Source: Clostridiales bacterium UBA1774 (GTDB lineage: Bacteria; Bacillota; Clostridia; Oscillospirales; Oscillospiraceae). Taken from it: DNA of 43,302 bases. The stretch covers positions 1 through 43,302 of the forward strand of contig DCGQ01000042.1 of assembly GCA_002314635.1 (NCBI GenBank), in the 5' to 3' direction. The notes under the pieces are model-generated. The model saw nothing but the letters and a program-made list of their open reading frames with translations, searched no databases and was not told the origin of the DNA. The position numbers and the translations under genes are program-made. Numbering within the stretch: the first letter of the stretch is position 1; each line of letters opens with the position of its first letter. Shown here piece after piece: positions 33,256 through 41,336 of this stretch.

Positions 33256-35991
33256 ATGGAGCAGAAACGGGCTTTCACGCCGGATAAACGCTGCCTGAGC
33301 AGCTTTAGCCTGATGGGGCCGGAAAGCGGCGGCCCCTGCGTGGTGGATTCCAACGACGGCAGAATTACCCGGATCAGACCGTATTTTTACGATACGAAAT
33401 ATACGGAGGAAAGCTGCAATCCCTGGGTCATGGAGGCGAGAGGCTCCCGCTTCTCCGCACCGGACCGGGTGACCATCACCCCATTCGGCCTTGGCTACCG
33501 GACCCGGGTCTACTCCCGGAACCGGGTGCGCTGGCCGCTGAAGCGGGTGGACTGGGACCCGAAGGGAGAGCGGAATCCCCAAAACCGGGGCGTCAGCCGC
33601 TATGTGCGGATTTCGTGGGACGAGGCTGCCCAGATCGCGGCGGACGAGCTTCGGCGCATGAAGGAGACCTATGGCTGCGAAGCGGTTCTCTGTCAGGCGG
33701 ATATGCACGGCGAAGGGAAAAACACCGCGCCCAGTCACGGCTGTCCCAACCGGCTGCTGAGTCTGATGGGCGGTTATACCCTGCAGATGCGGAACATGGA
33801 CTCCTGGGAAGGCTGGTTCTGGGGCGCCAAATATGTGTGGGGCTGTGAGCCGGTGGGCGAGATGGCGCCGCAGACCAATCTGTACCCGGACATTGCGAAG
33901 CACAGCGATATGCTGCTGTTCTGGGGCTGCGATCCGGAGACCACGCCCCGGGGCTTCGGCATGAATCTGCCCAGCCGCCTGTGCTCCTGGTTCACCCGCA
34001 TCGGTATCAAAAGCATCTATGTGTGCCCGGACCTGAACTACGGCGCGGCCATCCATGCGGACAAGTGGATCCCCATTCTGCCCAATACGGATGTGGCCAT
34101 GCAGCTTGCCATTGCCTATGTGTGGCTCACCGAGGGCACCTACGATAAGCAGTATATCGAGAGCCATGCCTATGGCTTTGACAAATTCGAGGATTATGTG
34201 CTGGGCCGGGAGGACGGGATCCCCAAGACTCCCGCGTGGGCCAGCGAAAAATGCGGAACCCCGGAGTGGACGATCAAGGCGCTGGCCCGCACCTGGGCGA
34301 AGAACACCGCCAGCATCATCCACGGCAACGGCGGCCCCTATATCCGCGGCCCCTATGCCTCCGAGCCTGCCCGTCTGGAGGTCATGCTGCTGGGTATGCA
34401 GGGTTTGGGCAGACCCGGTGTGCATCAGGCTAAGATGATCGAATGGAACCTGTGGAACCGGGATTATCCGGTGCCCTATCAGGGCCAGTTTGTGCCGAAG
34501 ATCACCGCCTGCGCCGACCCGCTGCATCCGGTGGAGGGCGATCTGGAGCCGCATATCAACATCGCAGGCCGCTTCCTGCTGAACGAGGAGCAGAAAAAGC
34601 GGGCACCGGAGCTGATCGACCTGTATCGGCAGCTGCCCGCACCCAAGCAGTTCATCCCCCGCTGCCTGATCCATGAGGCGATTCTGAATGGGCACGCGGA
34701 GTGGCGGGGCCTCCAGTGCTTTTCCTCCAGCCAGCAGCCCGGCCCCAATAACTACCGCTATCCCACCCAGCAGTACCAGTTCCAGCAGATGCAGTACCCC
34801 AGACCGGGGCTGAGTCGGATCCATATGATCTGGACGGATGCGCCCTGTCAGGTCACCTGCTGGAATGACGGCAATGCCAGCATCCGCGCCTATCGGGATG
34901 AGAGCATCGAGACCATCATTGCCCAGCATCCCTGGCTGGAAAACGACTGCTATTTTGCCGACCTGATTTTCCCGGTGGCCACCAAGCACGAGATGCCCGA
35001 TCTGGCAAACGATATGTCCTCCGGTGCCTTCACCAGCATCTATCTGGCGGAGCCAAGCTGTGAGCCGGTGGGCGAAAGCCTGACGGACTTTGATGTGTGC
35101 GCTCGCGTGGCGCAGAAGCTGGGGCAGGAGTATTACGACGCGTATACCGGAAAGCTGAGCCATGAGGAGCGGGTGCGCTTCATGTATAAGGCCTCCGGCT
35201 GCGAGGATTACCTGACATGGGAGGAATTTCAGAAGCAGAAGATCTTCGTCATCCCCTGTAAGACGAAGGAGGAACTGGAGGCGCTGCCTGCCGGTCTGCT
35301 GAAATTCTATGAAGATCCGGCGGAGAATCCGCTGAGTACGCCTACCGGCAAGCTGGAATACAGCTCCACCCAGATCGCGGAGATGACGCCGGACGACCCG
35401 GAGCGTCCCCCCGTGCCGCACTGGATCGAAAAAGGCCCCAGTCACGATGAGCGCATCAGCTCGGAGCGGGCGAAGAAATACCCACTGCTGTGTATGTCCA
35501 ACCACGGCCGCTGGCGGATGCATGCCCAGTGCGACGATATCCTGTGGACCCGCGAGATCGAGACCATGAAGGTAAAGGGTGAGGACGGGTATCTGTATGA
35601 GCCGGTGTGGCTGAATCCCAAGGAAGCGGAGAAACGGGGCATCCGGCACGGCGACATTGTCAAGGTCTTTAACGAGCGGGGTATTGTGCTCTGCGGCGCT
35701 TATGTGACGGAACGCCTAATGCCCGGCGTGTGTTATGTGGATCACGGCTCCCGTCTGGATCCCATCATTCCCGGCTGGCTGGATCGAGGCGGCGCCATCA
35801 ACACCATCACCCCCAGAGCCTCCACCTCCCGCAATGCCACCGGCATGGCGGTCAGCGGCTTCCTGACGGAAGTGGAAAAGGTGACGGAGGCGGATTGGGC
35901 ACAGTGGAAGCAGGATTATCCCGAGGCCTTTGCCCGCAAGGTGGATGACGCCTGCGGCGTGTGTCTGGACGGCTGGCTGATCGAGAAGTAA
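33256..35991 (+). CDS. Molybdopterin enzyme, pyrogallol-phloroglucinol transhydroxylase large-subunit-like
   Basis: This 911-residue protein is a bis-MGD molybdopterin oxidoreductase (DMSO reductase superfamily). It lacks the N-terminal CxxCxxxC iron-sulfur motif found in most members, as does the large subunit of the transhydroxylase of Pelobacter acidigallici (about 875 residues). Residues that match active-site positions reported for that enzyme appear at a near-constant offset: H151 (His144), D182, S183 (Asp174, Mo-ligand Ser175) and W184 in RNMDSWEGWFWG. Tyrosines near 404-408 may stand for Tyr404. The known enzyme moves hydroxyl groups between phenols; catechol dehydroxylases of gut bacteria are related molybdoenzymes. 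No TAT signal is seen, so it is cytosolic. No iron-sulfur small subunit is adjacent. GGAGG sets the start. The C-terminal MGD-binding domain is complete. Confidence 0.8.
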   Translation: MEQKRAFTPDKRCLSSFSLMGPESGGPCVVDSNDGRITRIRPYFYDTKYTEESCNPWVMEARGSRFSAPDRVTITPFGLGYRTRVYSRNRVRWPLKRVDWDPKGERNPQNRGVSRYVRISWDEAAQIAADELRRMKETYGCEAVLCQADMHGEGKNTAPSHGCPNRLLSLMGGYTLQMRNMDSWEGWFWGAKYVWGCEPVGEMAPQTNLYPDIAKHSDMLLFWGCDPETTPRGFGMNLPSRLCSWFTRIGIKSIYVCPDLNYGAAIHADKWIPILPNTDVAMQLAIAYVWLTEGTYDKQYIESHAYGFDKFEDYVLGREDGIPKTPAWASEKCGTPEWTIKALARTWAKNTASIIHGNGGPYIRGPYASEPARLEVMLLGMQGLGRPGVHQAKMIEWNLWNRDYPVPYQGQFVPKITACADPLHPVEGDLEPHINIAGRFLLNEEQKKRAPELIDLYRQLPAPKQFIPRCLIHEAILNGHAEWRGLQCFSSSQQPGPNNYRYPTQQYQFQQMQYPRPGLSRIHMIWTDAPCQVTCWNDGNASIRAYRDESIETIIAQHPWLENDCYFADLIFPVATKHEMPDLANDMSSGAFTSIYLAEPSCEPVGESLTDFDVCARVAQKLGQEYYDAYTGKLSHEERVRFMYKASGCEDYLTWEEFQKQKIFVIPCKTKEELEALPAGLLKFYEDPAENPLSTPTGKLEYSSTQIAEMTPDDPERPPVPHWIEKGPSHDERISSERAKKYPLLCMSNHGRWRMHAQCDDILWTREIETMKVKGEDGYLYEPVWLNPKEAEKRGIRHGDIVKVFNERGIVLCGAYVTERLMPGVCYVDHGSRLDPIIPGWLDRGGAINTITPRASTSRNATGMAVSGFLTEVEKVTEADWAQWKQDYPEAFARKVDDACGVCLDGWLIEK

Positions 35992-36032
35992 GCTTTTTTC
36001 GCCGCGGTTGCGGCATGGACTAAGGTACAGGC

Positions 36033-37310
36033 ATGAATATCTGTTTGATGAATGATTCTTTCCCGCCGCAGATCGACGGGGTGAGCAACGCGGTGCTGAA
36101 CTATGCGGAGATCATCACCCGGTCTCTGGGCTCCTGCGAGGTGGCCATACCGGAATACCCGGGCGTGAAGGACGAATACCCCTTCCCGGTGGTGCGCTAT
36201 CCCAGTCTGCCAACGGACAGGCTGGTAGGCTACCGGGCGGGTATGCCGCTGGAGCTGGGGGCCATCCGCCGCATCACGGAGCGGGGGCCGGAGCTGCTCC
36301 ATGCTCACTGTCCGGTGTCCTCCGCAATTCTGGGTCGTGCGCTGCGGGAGTTGACGGACACCCCGCTGGTGCTGACCTATCATACCAAGTTCGATATCGA
36401 CATTCAGAATGCCATCCGGGGCCATCTGCTGCAGGAGGCTGCCATCCGGCTGCTGGTCAATAACATCGAAGCCTGCGATGAAGTCTGGGTGGTGAGCCGG
36501 GGAGCGGGGGAAAACCTGCGTTCTCTTGGCTATGAAGGTGAATACCGGGTGATGGAGAACGGGGTGGATCTGTCCCGGGGCCGCCCGGAGAAACAGGAAA
36601 TCGCCGCCGTCACCGGGGGTTATGATCTGCCGGAGGACTGCCCGGTCTACCTGTTTGTAGGCAGACTGATGTGGTATAAGGGTCTGCGGCTGATACTGGA
36701 GGGTCTGCGCCGCCTGAAATCCGCCGGAAAACCCTTCCGCATGGTCTTTGTGGGCGGCGGGGGCGATGAAGCGGAGGTTCGGGCGGAAGCGGAGCGTCTG
36801 GGACTGTTGCCCCAGGTGATCTTCACCGGCCCGGTTTTCGACCGGGAGGTGCTGCGCTGCTGGTACAGCCGGGCGGATCTGCTGCTCTTTCCCTCTACCT
36901 TTGACACCTTCGGTCTGGTGGTTCGGGAGGCAGCGGCCTGCGCCGTGCCCGCGCTGCTGATTCGGGACTCCTGCGCTGCGGAAGGGGTGACGGACGGGGA
37001 ATCCGGTCTGCTGATCCCGGAAAGCGGCGAGGCGCTGGGTGAGGCCCTGCTGCAGTCCTCAAGAGAACGGCTGTCCCGCATCGGCGAAAATGCCCAGCAG
37101 CGGTTGTACCTTTCCTGGGAGGACAGTGTCCGCCGCGCATGGGAGCGTTATGGGACGATCCGGGAGGAGTGGCAGAGCGGCGTGATGCCCAGAAGGCGGC
37201 TGCGTTCCCAGCCGCCGGAGGAACTGACTGCCGCGGCGGCGGAGTTATACGGTGTGTTGGAGAAAGCAAGAGAACGGCTGGAAAAACACGTTCACCACAG
37301 GAAGGAGTAA
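36033..37310 (+). CDS. GT4 glycosyltransferase
   Basis: This 425-residue GT-B enzyme belongs to family GT4, close in style to diacylglycerol glucosyltransferases of Firmicutes. It starts MNICLMNDSFPPQIDGVSNA, with the acceptor-side HAHCPVSSAILG and TYHTKFDIDI. The donor-binding domain has VGRLMWYKGLRLILEGL and the EX7E-like PSTFDTFGLVVREAAACAVP. A retaining transfer from a nucleotide sugar is expected; a membrane lipid or surface glycan acceptor is likely, but not proven. A basic tail of about 60 residues could bind membrane. It begins 41 bp after the molybdoenzyme and 4 bp separate its stop from the protease gene. Confidence 0.88.
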   Translation: MNICLMNDSFPPQIDGVSNAVLNYAEIITRSLGSCEVAIPEYPGVKDEYPFPVVRYPSLPTDRLVGYRAGMPLELGAIRRITERGPELLHAHCPVSSAILGRALRELTDTPLVLTYHTKFDIDIQNAIRGHLLQEAAIRLLVNNIEACDEVWVVSRGAGENLRSLGYEGEYRVMENGVDLSRGRPEKQEIAAVTGGYDLPEDCPVYLFVGRLMWYKGLRLILEGLRRLKSAGKPFRMVFVGGGGDEAEVRAEAERLGLLPQVIFTGPVFDREVLRCWYSRADLLLFPSTFDTFGLVVREAAACAVPALLIRDSCAAEGVTDGESGLLIPESGEALGEALLQSSRERLSRIGENAQQRLYLSWEDSVRRAWERYGTIREEWQSGVMPRRRLRSQPPEELTAAAAELYGVLEKARERLEKHVHHRKE

Positions 37311-37314
37311 GCGA

Positions 37315-38487
37315 ATGAAAGAGAGAAATTCCGCAAAACCCGGTCTGGGACTGGCGCTGACGGCGGTACTGGTGATCCTGCTGGGCGCTGTCAGCGTGGG
37401 AATCGTGTATTCCGGCGTCAATATCACGACCCTGTCCGGAAACCGCGTCAGCGATTCGGAGCTGATGGCGTCCTCTGCGGCTTACTGGCTGCGGGCGGAG
37501 CCGGATTCCACCGAAATCTATGATCGCGCCATGGCGGAGACCGTGTATCTGTACTGGAAGGAGTACGATGAGAACGGCGAAGTGACCGGCACTGTTTCCG
37601 GCAGCGGCATCGTGCTTTCCTCCGACGGTTATATTCTGACCAATGCCCACTGCGTATCCGATGCACAGGCAGCAGGGGAGAGCATGACCGTGGAGTTTTC
37701 CGACGGCAGCACCTATGAAAGCGTGATCGTCGGCGCCGATACGGATACGGATGTGGCGCTGCTGAAAATCGATGCGGCGGGATTGCAGCCTGCCGCCATC
37801 GGCACCGTGAAGAATGTGAGACCCTGCCAGACCGTATATGTCATGGGTCATCCGGCACAGAATCTGAAATTTACCATCACCTCCGGTATCGTCAGCGGAC
37901 TGGATCGGTCCGTCACCTTCAGCGACGGCACCACCCTGCAGCTGTTTCAGCTGGACGCAGCGGTGAACCCGGGCAATTCCGGCGGGCCGGTGTACGACAC
38001 GCAGGGCAATGTGGTGGGCATGGTCACTGCCAAGTATGTGGATTTGACCACCGAGGGCATCGGCTTTGCCACGCCCATTGATCTGGCCATCGAAATTGCC
38101 GGTCAGCTGAAGGAAAACGGCTTCGTGCGGGGCCGCCCGCTGATGGGCATCACCGTCAGTACTGCGGTGGAGGGTCAGCTGCGGGAGGATTCTCCTGCCG
38201 GTGCGCTGATCTACTCGGTAGAACCGGGACTTTGCGGCGAAAAGGCTGGACTGCGGAAAAATGATATCATCATCCGAATGGGAAACGCTCCCATTACCTC
38301 CATGCAGGAGCTGGTGAACGCCAAGAAGAACTACCGGGCCGGAGACAGCGTGGAGCTTCGTGTGTGGCGAGACGGACAGGAGCTTACCGTGGTCATGACC
38401 TTTGATGAGGTGACGCCGGAGCATCGAACCGGCAGCGCCACGATTCCCGCAGAATCGGAAGCGGAGATCGAGCTTCCGGAGGGTTAA
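37315..38487 (+). CDS. HtrA/DegP-like membrane-anchored serine protease
   Basis: This 390-residue protease has a short cytosolic basic end, one transmembrane helix (about 12-33), a trypsin-like domain and a PDZ domain. The triad is visible: H112 in ILTNAHC, D146 in DTDTDVALLKI and S222 in NPGNSGGPV. The PDZ domain (about 280-370) includes PLMGITVS and GLRKNDIIIRMGN. HtrA proteins degrade misfolded exported proteins on the outer face of the membrane. ATG 37315 follows AAGGAG. It is coupled with the GT4 gene, hinting at envelope maintenance. Confidence 0.92.
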   Translation: MKERNSAKPGLGLALTAVLVILLGAVSVGIVYSGVNITTLSGNRVSDSELMASSAAYWLRAEPDSTEIYDRAMAETVYLYWKEYDENGEVTGTVSGSGIVLSSDGYILTNAHCVSDAQAAGESMTVEFSDGSTYESVIVGADTDTDVALLKIDAAGLQPAAIGTVKNVRPCQTVYVMGHPAQNLKFTITSGIVSGLDRSVTFSDGTTLQLFQLDAAVNPGNSGGPVYDTQGNVVGMVTAKYVDLTTEGIGFATPIDLAIEIAGQLKENGFVRGRPLMGITVSTAVEGQLREDSPAGALIYSVEPGLCGEKAGLRKNDIIIRMGNAPITSMQELVNAKKNYRAGDSVELRVWRDGQELTVVMTFDEVTPEHRTGSATIPAESEAEIELPEG

Positions 38488-38491
38488 AACG

Positions 38492-38528
38492 AAAACCACC
38501 AAAGCTTAGATGGCCTTGGTGGTTTTTT
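38492..38528. terminator. Bidirectional terminator htrA / NUDIX
   Basis: A perfect 11-bp stem AAAACCACCAA / TTGGTGGTTTT with a 13-nt loop, followed by further T on the plus strand and flanked by an A-run upstream, lies between the convergent genes. Confidence 0.85.
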
Positions 38529-39086
38529 TCAAAGACTTCGCATTCGCTCGTTCAGCTTTCGGTATACCCGCTCTGTCATCCACGGTTCCGTGCCGGCAGC
38601 CAGCGCGTCCTCCGGGGAGAACCAGCGGACGGCGGCATTTTCATCCGGCTTGTGACGGAGCAGGGCGGAGGGGTCGGCTTCCAGCAGATAGGTCAGGTTC
38701 AGGTGCAGGTGGGAGTGTACATAGCTGCCCCGCTTGAGGTGCCCGTCCACGGTGAGCGATTCCAGAGAAATCGGCACATCCGAAACCGGGCGGCCGGTGA
38801 CGCCGGTTTCCTCCGTCAGCTCCCGCAGCGCAACGGCCAGCAGGTCGGCTTCTCCGTCGGCGTGGCCGCCGGTCCATGTCCAGCTGTGATAGATATTGTG
38901 GTAAATCAGAAGAACCTGCTCGCGGCGGGTATCTGTCACCCATGCGGAGGCAGTAAAATGGGCAAGATCATTGTCCCGGCTGAGACAGTCCGGGTTTTTC
39001 GCGGCGAAACGAAGAAAAAAGTCCTGATCCCGCTGCTCCTGCTCGCAGCCGGGACGAAAGCACCGAATTGCCTGAATATAGTCCAA
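38529..39086 (-). CDS. NUDIX hydrolase
   Basis: This 185-residue protein carries the Nudix box: GGHADGEADLL followed by RELTEETGV (about 73-96), with the metal-binding glutamates intact. NUDIX enzymes cleave nucleoside diphosphates linked to another group; the substrate is unknown, although the layout (an N-terminal extension of about 45 residues, then SAWVTDTRREQVLLIYH) is like small housecleaning pyrophosphohydrolases. The start appears to be TTG at 39086 with AGGGTG upstream; no ATG fits without cutting the domain. It is divergent from the FliB-like gene. Confidence 0.88.
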   Translation of the reverse strand: MDYIQAIRCFRPGCEQEQRDQDFFLRFAAKNPDCLSRDNDLAHFTASAWVTDTRREQVLLIYHNIYHSWTWTGGHADGEADLLAVALRELTEETGVTGRPVSDVPISLESLTVDGHLKRGSYVHSHLHLNLTYLLEADPSALLRHKPDENAAVRWFSPEDALAAGTEPWMTERVYRKLNERMRSL

Positions 39087-39150
39087 ATTATATCACCCTG
39101 CCCCACTATAGGGGAGAAAACATCTGCTGTCAAGCGTGGAGGAACGGATC

Positions 39151-40068
39151 ATGCGCTGTTTTGAACCGGACTATCTGTCCGAATTTCACTGCATCAAAGG
39201 GGAATGCCGTCACAGCTGCTGCAAGGGCTGGGAAATCGACATTGACGAAGATACGCTGGATTTCTACCGCCGGATCCCGGGCGGAACGGGGAAAAAGCTC
39301 CGCAGCTGCATTGAGGAAACGGAGGAGGGCGCCCATTTCCGGCTGGATGCACGGGAACGCTGTCCGTTTCTGCAGGAGGACGGCCTGTGCGAGCTGATCC
39401 TGCGTCTGGGGGAGGGGGCACTGTGCCAGATCTGCACCGACCATCCCCGGTTTCGCAGCTTTTTCCCGGATCGGACGGAGCTGGGATTGGGACTCTGCTG
39501 CGAGGAAGCCTGTCGGCTGATCCTCACCCGGGAAACGCCCATGCGGATTACAGAACGGCCGGGGGATGAAGAACCCATCCGCCCGCTGTCTCCACGGCAG
39601 ACGGGACTGCTGGCCTTCCGTGACAGACTGCTGGTTCTGGCACAGGACCGGACAAGGCCGATGCCGGAGCGGCTTGCGGCGCTGTACCGGGAAACCGGCG
39701 CACCGAAGGCGGCGCACTTCGGAGACTGGGCGGCCTTCCTGCTGAGACTGGAGCGGATGGAGGCACCATGGGGCGAAGCATTGGAAGCGCTGCGCCGCAG
39801 TCCGGAAACGGAACCAAGGTGGGATGCAGCTTCGGAGCGAATGGGAGAGCAGCTGCTATGTTACCTGCTTTACCGGCACCTTCCCCGGTATCCGGTTCGG
39901 GGTGCAGGCTATGCGCTGCTGATCACGGAGCTGCTGCCGCGGCTGTGGGAAGCGGGGGGAGAACGAAGCGAAGCTGCCTTCCGGGAACTGTGCCGCCTTT
40001 ATTCCGCTGAACTGGAGTATTCGGATGAAAACGTCAGCCGTGTTCTGAAACGGCTGTACCGTGGATAG
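39151..40068 (+). CDS. FliB-like cysteine-rich protein (flagellin lysine N-methylase family)
   Basis: This 305-residue protein has the paired cysteine clusters of the FliB family: CIKGECRHSCCKGWEIDID (about 14-32), RCPFL with GLCEL, CQICTDHPR and LCCEEACRLIL, which could hold an iron-sulfur cluster. In Salmonella FliB methylates flagellin lysines, but many Clostridia without flagella carry homologs, and no flagellar gene is visible here, so the name may not give the true substrate. The frame opens at 39136, but that GTG overlaps GGAGG, the SD for ATG 39151. Confidence 0.82.
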   Translation: MRCFEPDYLSEFHCIKGECRHSCCKGWEIDIDEDTLDFYRRIPGGTGKKLRSCIEETEEGAHFRLDARERCPFLQEDGLCELILRLGEGALCQICTDHPRFRSFFPDRTELGLGLCCEEACRLILTRETPMRITERPGDEEPIRPLSPRQTGLLAFRDRLLVLAQDRTRPMPERLAALYRETGAPKAAHFGDWAAFLLRLERMEAPWGEALEALRRSPETEPRWDAASERMGEQLLCYLLYRHLPRYPVRGAGYALLITELLPRLWEAGGERSEAAFRELCRLYSAELEYSDENVSRVLKRLYRG

Positions 40069-40304
40069 GCTGTTCATAATTTATTTACAGATATTCACGG
40101 TTTGTTTCCAGATTGTTCCTGCACTGTTTACACCTGCGTGTTATTCTTTATCCACAAACAGAGGCGGGAGACGATCACCACCGGAAACGATTCTTGCAGA
40201 TCAGTTGTCCTGTTATTTTCCGCTCCCCCTCGGCCGCTCAACCTATGGCTGTGATCGGGAGGGGAAATATTCCCTTCCCGGGACAGCGGGAAAGGAATGT
40301 CTGC
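40069..40304 (+). other. Leader region with DnaA-box-like site and stem-loops
   Basis: A 236-bp gene-free stretch holding a perfect TTATCCACA (40148-40156) within the 14-mer TTATCCACAAACAG, which also occurs upstream of the dcw operon (10537-10550). Downstream, CCCCTC (about 40227) can pair with GAGGGG (40259-40264) and CGGGAGGGG with CCCTTCCCG, forming long stems just before the small gene at 40305. No known riboswitch class was recognised. Confidence 0.4.
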
Positions 40305-40535
40305 ATGAGAATGACAGAGAATACGCTTACTTCCTCCCAGAAGCTGGACGCTATCAACTGGGCCGCAGGGTGTGTGGGGCAGAGCTACGGAAAATTCAGC
40401 CAGCATCTGACCGAAGAACAGACCCGGCAGATCTATCTGGACTATGAGCAGGAGCTGTACTCCCGCAGACTTGCCCGGGAAAACCGGCGCAGAAATGGGG
40501 CATCGGCCACCAGAACGGCGCGAAACCGTACATAA
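40305..40535 (+). CDS. Small hypothetical protein, 76 residues
   Basis: A 76-residue basic, hydrophilic protein without membrane segments. It is mostly helical by appearance: DAINWAAGCVGQSYGKF, then a helix with EEQTRQIYLDYEQELYSRR, then an Arg/Asn-rich tail. No family is recognised. ATG 40305 lies after AAAGGAA; a second ATG follows two codons later. It has its own structured leader and is followed by a terminator at 40616. The frame is open further upstream but without a start signal. Confidence 0.55.
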   Translation: MRMTENTLTSSQKLDAINWAAGCVGQSYGKFSQHLTEEQTRQIYLDYEQELYSRRLARENRRRNGASATRTARNRT

Positions 40536-40615
40536 ACGCATGAAAGCGGATCGTCCGCAAAGGTCCGTTTCATGATATACCCTCTTTCCTCTTTTCATGA
40601 TTTCCCCCGAAACAG

Positions 40616-40657
40616 TGCTGCCCTCCCCACGACCCCGGGGAGGGCAGCATTGTTTTT
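40616..40657 (+). terminator. Strong terminator after small gene
   Basis: A perfect 13-bp stem TGCTGCCCTCCCC / GGGGAGGGCAGCA with an 8-nt loop is followed by TTGTTTTT. Confidence 0.9.
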
Positions 40658-40701
40658 CCCGGTAAAATCGGATTGCCTGCTATGTATTTTCGGCGCCGCC
40701 C

Positions 40702-40730
40702 TTGATTTTGCCGGATGGGTCATGTATACT
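40702..40730 (+). promoter_or_regulatory. Promoter of cupin-like gene pair
   Basis: TTGATT (40702-40707), 17-bp spacer and TATACT (40725-40730) lie 62 bp before the first cupin-like gene and after the strong terminator, so the pair forms its own transcription unit. Confidence 0.7.
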
Positions 40731-40791
40731 GGCATCAAAATGACCCCGGCTTCGGGGACGTAGAATAATCTGAGAATCAGGAGAGATCAGC

Positions 40792-41334
40792 ATGGCAGAA
40801 TTTGACTGGCTGTTTTTCGAGTTTCCCAAAGAGGAAACCCATGGCGGTATGCTGCCGCCGGTACAGGCCTATTTCCGGGGCGAAATGTCCGTTCCCGGGT
40901 CTCAGGTCACGCTGCCCTATCGAGCCTACATGAAACCCGGCATCATCGACAGCGAGGCACATTACCACCGGGAGGATGAGTATCTGGCCTTCGTGGGTCA
41001 TGACCTGCGGGATGCGTTTGACTCCTTCGATGCGGAAATCGTGTTCTACATGGGCGAGGATCCGGACGATATGGAGAAGATCGTCATTGACAAGCCCACC
41101 ATGATCAAGGTGCCCGGCCTGTTCTGGCACGGACCGCTGGAGATCACCCGGCTGGGTAAGCCACTGTTCTTCCAGCCGGTGCTGCTGAACTCCCGGTATT
41201 ACCAGATCCATCGCCGGGTGGACAGCAAGGGCCGCCCCTACAAGGAAGCCATCATGCACGGGGTCAGCCCCTGCAAACTGGACAGCAGCAAGACCTGCAG
41301 CTTCTGCGGGAAATGCATGGATAAGGAGGGCTGA
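40792..41334 (+). CDS. Unknown cupin-like protein with one C-terminal four-Cys module
   Basis: This 180-residue protein belongs to no family I can name. Its core looks like a small metal-binding cupin: EAHYHREDEYLAFVGHD (about 55-71) gives an H-x-H...E pattern, and LFWHGPLEI (about 110-118) could supply the last histidine. The tail ends in C-x7-C-x2-C-x2-C (CKLDSSKTCSFCGKC), suited to a zinc or iron-sulfur site. The next gene encodes a paralog that shares QAYFRG, YMK, a DEYL/EEYL segment, SFDAEI, KPT and PLE. The ATG follows GGAGAG. It has its own promoter. The cytosolic location and the metal-site reading are inferences; a redox-linked or sensory enzyme would fit. Confidence 0.75.
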   Translation: MAEFDWLFFEFPKEETHGGMLPPVQAYFRGEMSVPGSQVTLPYRAYMKPGIIDSEAHYHREDEYLAFVGHDLRDAFDSFDAEIVFYMGEDPDDMEKIVIDKPTMIKVPGLFWHGPLEITRLGKPLFFQPVLLNSRYYQIHRRVDSKGRPYKEAIMHGVSPCKLDSSKTCSFCGKCMDKEG

Positions 41335-41336
41335 GC

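Noticed and set aside
33205..35649. 814-codon antisense frame over the molybdoenzyme gene
   Set aside because: The plus frame carries all conserved motifs; the antisense frame reflects third-position GC bias.
40069..40304. Known riboswitch in the leader of the small gene
   Set aside because: Stems can be drawn but no conserved core of a known class was recognised.
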